Shown: in pieces, positions 5,449 through 7,344 of the stretch
How the letters are laid out: each line of letters starts with the position of its first letter
Position numbering within the stretch: the stretch's first letter is position 1
Assembly: GCA_937923355.1 (NCBI GenBank)
Contig: CALAIO010000328.1
Coordinates: 1 to 7,344 of the forward strand
Length of the DNA: 7,344 nucleotides
Reading direction: 5' to 3'
From: an uncultured Rhizobiaceae group bacterium
GTDB lineage: Bacteria > Pseudomonadota > Alphaproteobacteria > Rhizobiales > Rhizobiaceae
The notes under the pieces: model-generated
What the model was told of the DNA's origin: nothing
The model's input: the letters and a program-made list of their open reading frames with translations, nothing else
The model's database searches: none
Made by a program: the position numbers and the translations under genes

Positions 5449-6454
5449 CAGACTTTTTCTTTTTTCGCAGAACATCATCATAGGCATTGACGATTTCGGC
5501 AACCAATCTGTGGCGTACAACATCTTTTGCGGTGAACCTGATTTTTGAAATGCCTTTAATGCCACCCAAAAGATCAAGCGCTTCCACCAGACCCGACTTC
5601 ACACCACCCGGCAAATCGACCTGACTTGGGTCACCAGTTACAATCATGCGAGAATTTTCACCAAGACGTGTCAAAAACATTTTCATCTGCATGGATGTGG
5701 TGTTTTGCGCTTCATCCAGAATAACTGCCGCATTTGACAAGGTTCGCCCGCGCATGAATGCCAGAGGTGCAATTTCGATTGTGCCTGCGGTCAAGGCGCG
5801 CTCAACCTGATCGCCCGGTATCATATCGTAAAGTGCATCATAGAGCGGTCGCAAATATGGGTCGACCTTGTCTTTCATATCGCCAGGCAAAAATCCGAGC
5901 CTTTCGCCCGCTTCAACGGCAGGGCGGGACAAGATAATTCTATCGATGGCACCGCGTTCCATCAGTGCTGCCGCATAAGCAACAGCAAGATAAGTTTTAC
6001 CCGTACCGGCAGGCCCCACACCAAAAACCAGTTCACTTCTGTCCATCGCACGAATATAGGCGTCTTGTGTTGGTGTTCTCGCCTGAATAACCTTTTTACG
6101 CGTGCCTATCTTGGCCATCGACAAGGTTGAGGTTTTTTCTGTACCGGGCAGCGAAAGTTGATTGTCTGCAGCAGCCATTCTTATCGCGCCATCAACATCG
6201 CCCTGCTCTATCGTTTCACCTGCATCAAGACGTGCGTACAAATGCTCAAGTGCCACACGCGCCTGTCTGATGGCGGTGCTTTCACCTTTAAGGTTAACTT
6301 CATTGCCACGCGCAACGGCTTCGATTTTAAGCTGTTGTTCCAACATCGCGAGATGCTGGTCATATTGGCCAAAGAGTTGTGATGCTAGTTTGTTATCCTT
6401 GAATTCAAGCGCAATATGCTCAAATTCCGCTGACTGCTTTTTATCCGTAGTCAA
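5432..6454 (-). CDS. ybeZ: PhoH-family ATPase (YbeZ), TTG start
   Basis: PhoH/YbeZ P-loop ATPase, 340 residues, cytoplasmic. In this operon type it is the partner of the endoribonuclease YbeY in rRNA processing (family knowledge). Residues about 11-100 form the conserved N-terminal region, which looks KH-like around ARGNEVNLKG (48-57). The PhoH domain carries Walker A GPAGTGKT (147-154), Walker B VILDEAQN (244-251) and GDPSQVDLP (274-282). The start must be TTG at 6454: it follows the miaB TGA with no gap, no other start codon is in frame before Met37, and conserved family sequence already begins near residue 11. An AAAAGGAA Shine-Dalgarno stands 7 nt upstream. The C-terminus is Lys-rich (RKKKKSDDTND) and is encoded by an A-rich tract containing an in-frame A AAA AAG heptamer. 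The last 17 nt overlap ybeY. It is often annotated phosphate-starvation-inducible protein PhoH. Confidence 0.96.
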   Translation of the reverse strand: MTTDKKQSAEFEHIALEFKDNKLASQLFGQYDQHLAMLEQQLKIEAVARGNEVNLKGESTAIRQARVALEHLYARLDAGETIEQGDVDGAIRMAAADNQLSLPGTEKTSTLSMAKIGTRKKVIQARTPTQDAYIRAMDRSELVFGVGPAGTGKTYLAVAYAAALMERGAIDRIILSRPAVEAGERLGFLPGDMKDKVDPYLRPLYDALYDMIPGDQVERALTAGTIEIAPLAFMRGRTLSNAAVILDEAQNTTSMQMKMFLTRLGENSRMIVTGDPSQVDLPGGVKSGLVEALDLLGGIKGISKIRFTAKDVVRHRLVAEIVNAYDDVLRKKKKSDDTND

Positions 6455-7344
6455 TCATAATTCCTTTTGGGCTTTAACAGCGTTTAAGCTGTTTGGTGCA
6501 GCTTCTGTTATTTCAACATGGACGATATCACCCGGATTGCCAAGGTTTTCATCCACAATTACGGATTGTAGCCACGGCGAACGGCCTATCAATTGTCCCT
6601 CACGGCGACCCTTTTTCTCAAGCAGGATATCCATTTTCCGTCCGACACAGGTCTGGTTAAACTCTTCCTGTTGTTTGTTTAGCAAAGCCTGCAATCTTTG
6701 AAGGCGCTCGGATTTTACATCTTCTGGCACTTGATCTTTCATATCTGCACCAGGCGTTCCGGGTCTTGTGGAGTACTTAAAGGAAAACGCAGAAGCATAT
6801 TTAACCTGCTCAACCACATTTAAAGTTTCTTGAAAATCTTCTTCGGTCTCGCCCGGAAAACCAACAATGAAATCACCTGAAATCGCCATATCAGGACTGA
6901 CTTCACGCATGCGCTCAATGATGTGCAAATAGTCGGCAACCGTGTGGTGGCGGTTCATCGCCTTTAGAATTTTGTCTGAACCCGCCTGAACAGGCAAATG
7001 CAAGTATGGCATCAGGCAATCAAGATCACGATGCGCATTAATCAGGCTTTCATCCATATCTACCGGATGGCTGGTTGTATAGCGTAAACGCTCCATGCCT
7101 TTAATCTTCGCAAGTTCATGCAACAATTCACCTAACCCCCATTCGCGACCATCAGCGCCTTCACCATGCCAAGCATTTACGTTTTGACCCAATAGCGTGA
7201 CTTCGCGCACACCAGCATCAATCATGCCTTGGGCTTCATCGACAATCTGCTTAACAGTGCGTGAGACCTCTGCGCCACGTGTATAAGGCACAACGCAGAA
7301 TGTGCAAAACTTATCGCAACCTTCTTGCACTGTCAGGAATGAAG
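6455..7344 (-). CDS. miaB: tRNA-2-methylthio-N6-dimethylallyladenosine synthase MiaB (5' end cut by window edge)
   Basis: Radical-SAM methylthiotransferase that adds the 2-methylthio group to i6A37 in tRNAs reading UNN codons (family knowledge). About 295 residues are visible. The frame stays open to the right edge and its first residues read SFLTVQEGC, so the gene continues outside the window; the N-terminal MTTase domain (roughly 150 residues, which binds the second Fe-S cluster) is missing. Counting from the edge, the radical-SAM Cx3Cx2C motif is at Cys9, Cys13 and Cys16 (CDKFCTFC). It is followed by the family motifs GQNVNAW (52-58), [12 protein letters not shown] (115-126), [14 protein letters not shown] (157-170) and [10 protein letters not shown] (190-199), and by a C-terminal TRAM RNA-binding domain (about 228-292) with [16 protein letters not shown] and GRSPWLQSV favour MiaB over RimO or MtaB. 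It ends in TGA immediately before the phoH start and carries the phoH ribosome binding site within its last codons. Confidence 0.96.
   Translation of the reverse strand, partial: SFLTVQEGCDKFCTFCVVPYTRGAEVSRTVKQIVDEAQGMIDAGVREVTLLGQNVNAWHGEGADGREWGLGELLHELAKIKGMERLRYTTSHPVDMDESLINAHRDLDCLMPYLHLPVQAGSDKILKAMNRHHTVADYLHIIERMREVSPDMAISGDFIVGFPGETEEDFQETLNVVEQVKYASAFSFKYSTRPGTPGADMKDQVPEDVKSERLQRLQALLNKQQEEFNQTCVGRKMDILLEKKGRREGQLIGRSPWLQSVIVDENLGNPGDIVHVEITEAAPNSLNAVKAQKEL
6461..6468 (-). promoter_or_regulatory. Shine-Dalgarno deciding the TTG start of phoH/ybeZ
   Basis: On the minus strand the bases read AAAAGGAA and end 7 nt before the TTG at 6454. They lie inside the last codons of miaB. An ATG at 6458-6456 is too close to this site (3 nt), is out of frame with phoH and stops after five codons, so the site supports initiation at TTG. 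Confidence 0.75.

Noticed and set aside
5449..5577. Upstream extension of the ybeY reading frame
   Set aside because: The extra 43 codons overlap phoH coding sequence and precede the typical family N-terminus MIPTIDLS, so they are a chance open stretch.
6162..6701. Plus-strand open frame of 179 codons
   Set aside because: It lies antisense to the phoH 5' end and the miaB 3' end, both of which carry unmistakable family motifs; its Ser/Arg/Cys-rich translation is typical of a shadow frame.
1..7344. tRNA, rRNA, CRISPR array, insertion sequence, toxin-antitoxin or phage genes
   Set aside because: I looked on both strands and saw no cloverleaf, repeat-spacer pattern, transposase motif or paired small genes.

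Overview
The window looks like alphaproteobacterial chromosome, most likely from a Hyphomicrobiales-type (rhizobial-order) organism of moderate to low GC. The basis is the gene order miaB-phoH/ybeZ-ybeY-corC/ybeX, the rhizobial-style N-terminus of the PhoH protein, and a six-helix membrane adenylate cyclase of a kind common in that group. The genus cannot be fixed from the sequence alone. Every gene I can support lies on the minus strand, so transcription runs from the right end to the left.

Right half (about 3905-7344): a tightly packed housekeeping operon. It begins with the 3' two-thirds of miaB (tRNA methylthiotransferase, cut by the window edge). phoH/ybeZ follows on a TTG codon placed directly after the miaB stop. 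ybeY (rRNA-maturation endoribonuclease) overlaps phoH by 17 nt, and corC/ybeX overlaps ybeY by one base (TGATG). The junctions imply translational coupling. The products act on tRNA modification, rRNA processing and ribosome quality control, with a CBS-domain protein at the end. In many proteobacteria lnt follows corC; here it does not.

Left half (about 1-3900): a visibly more AT-rich accessory stretch with four separate same-strand genes, each with its own flanking intergenic region. In transcription order they are: (i) a 203-residue secreted protein of unknown function behind a strong sigma70-like promoter; (ii) a complete six-TM class III adenylate cyclase; (iii) a 220-residue secreted, very basic, Gly/Lys/Arg-, Pro- and His-rich protein; and (iv) a 151-residue four-TM membrane protein of unknown function. 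A strong hairpin at 746-771 separates (iii) from (iv). The leader of (iii) is unusually structured: a TGTG-N8-CACA CRP-like palindrome, a second small palindrome between the putative -35 and -10, and a 9-bp hairpin just 5' of the Shine-Dalgarno. The leftmost 250 bases hold no convincing gene.

There is no tRNA, rRNA, CRISPR array, insertion sequence or obvious defence system. The best candidates for something undescribed are the His-rich secreted protein with its structured, possibly cAMP-responsive leader, and an in-frame A AAA AAG slippery heptamer at the phoH/ybeY junction whose -1 frame terminates exactly on the ybeY start codon.
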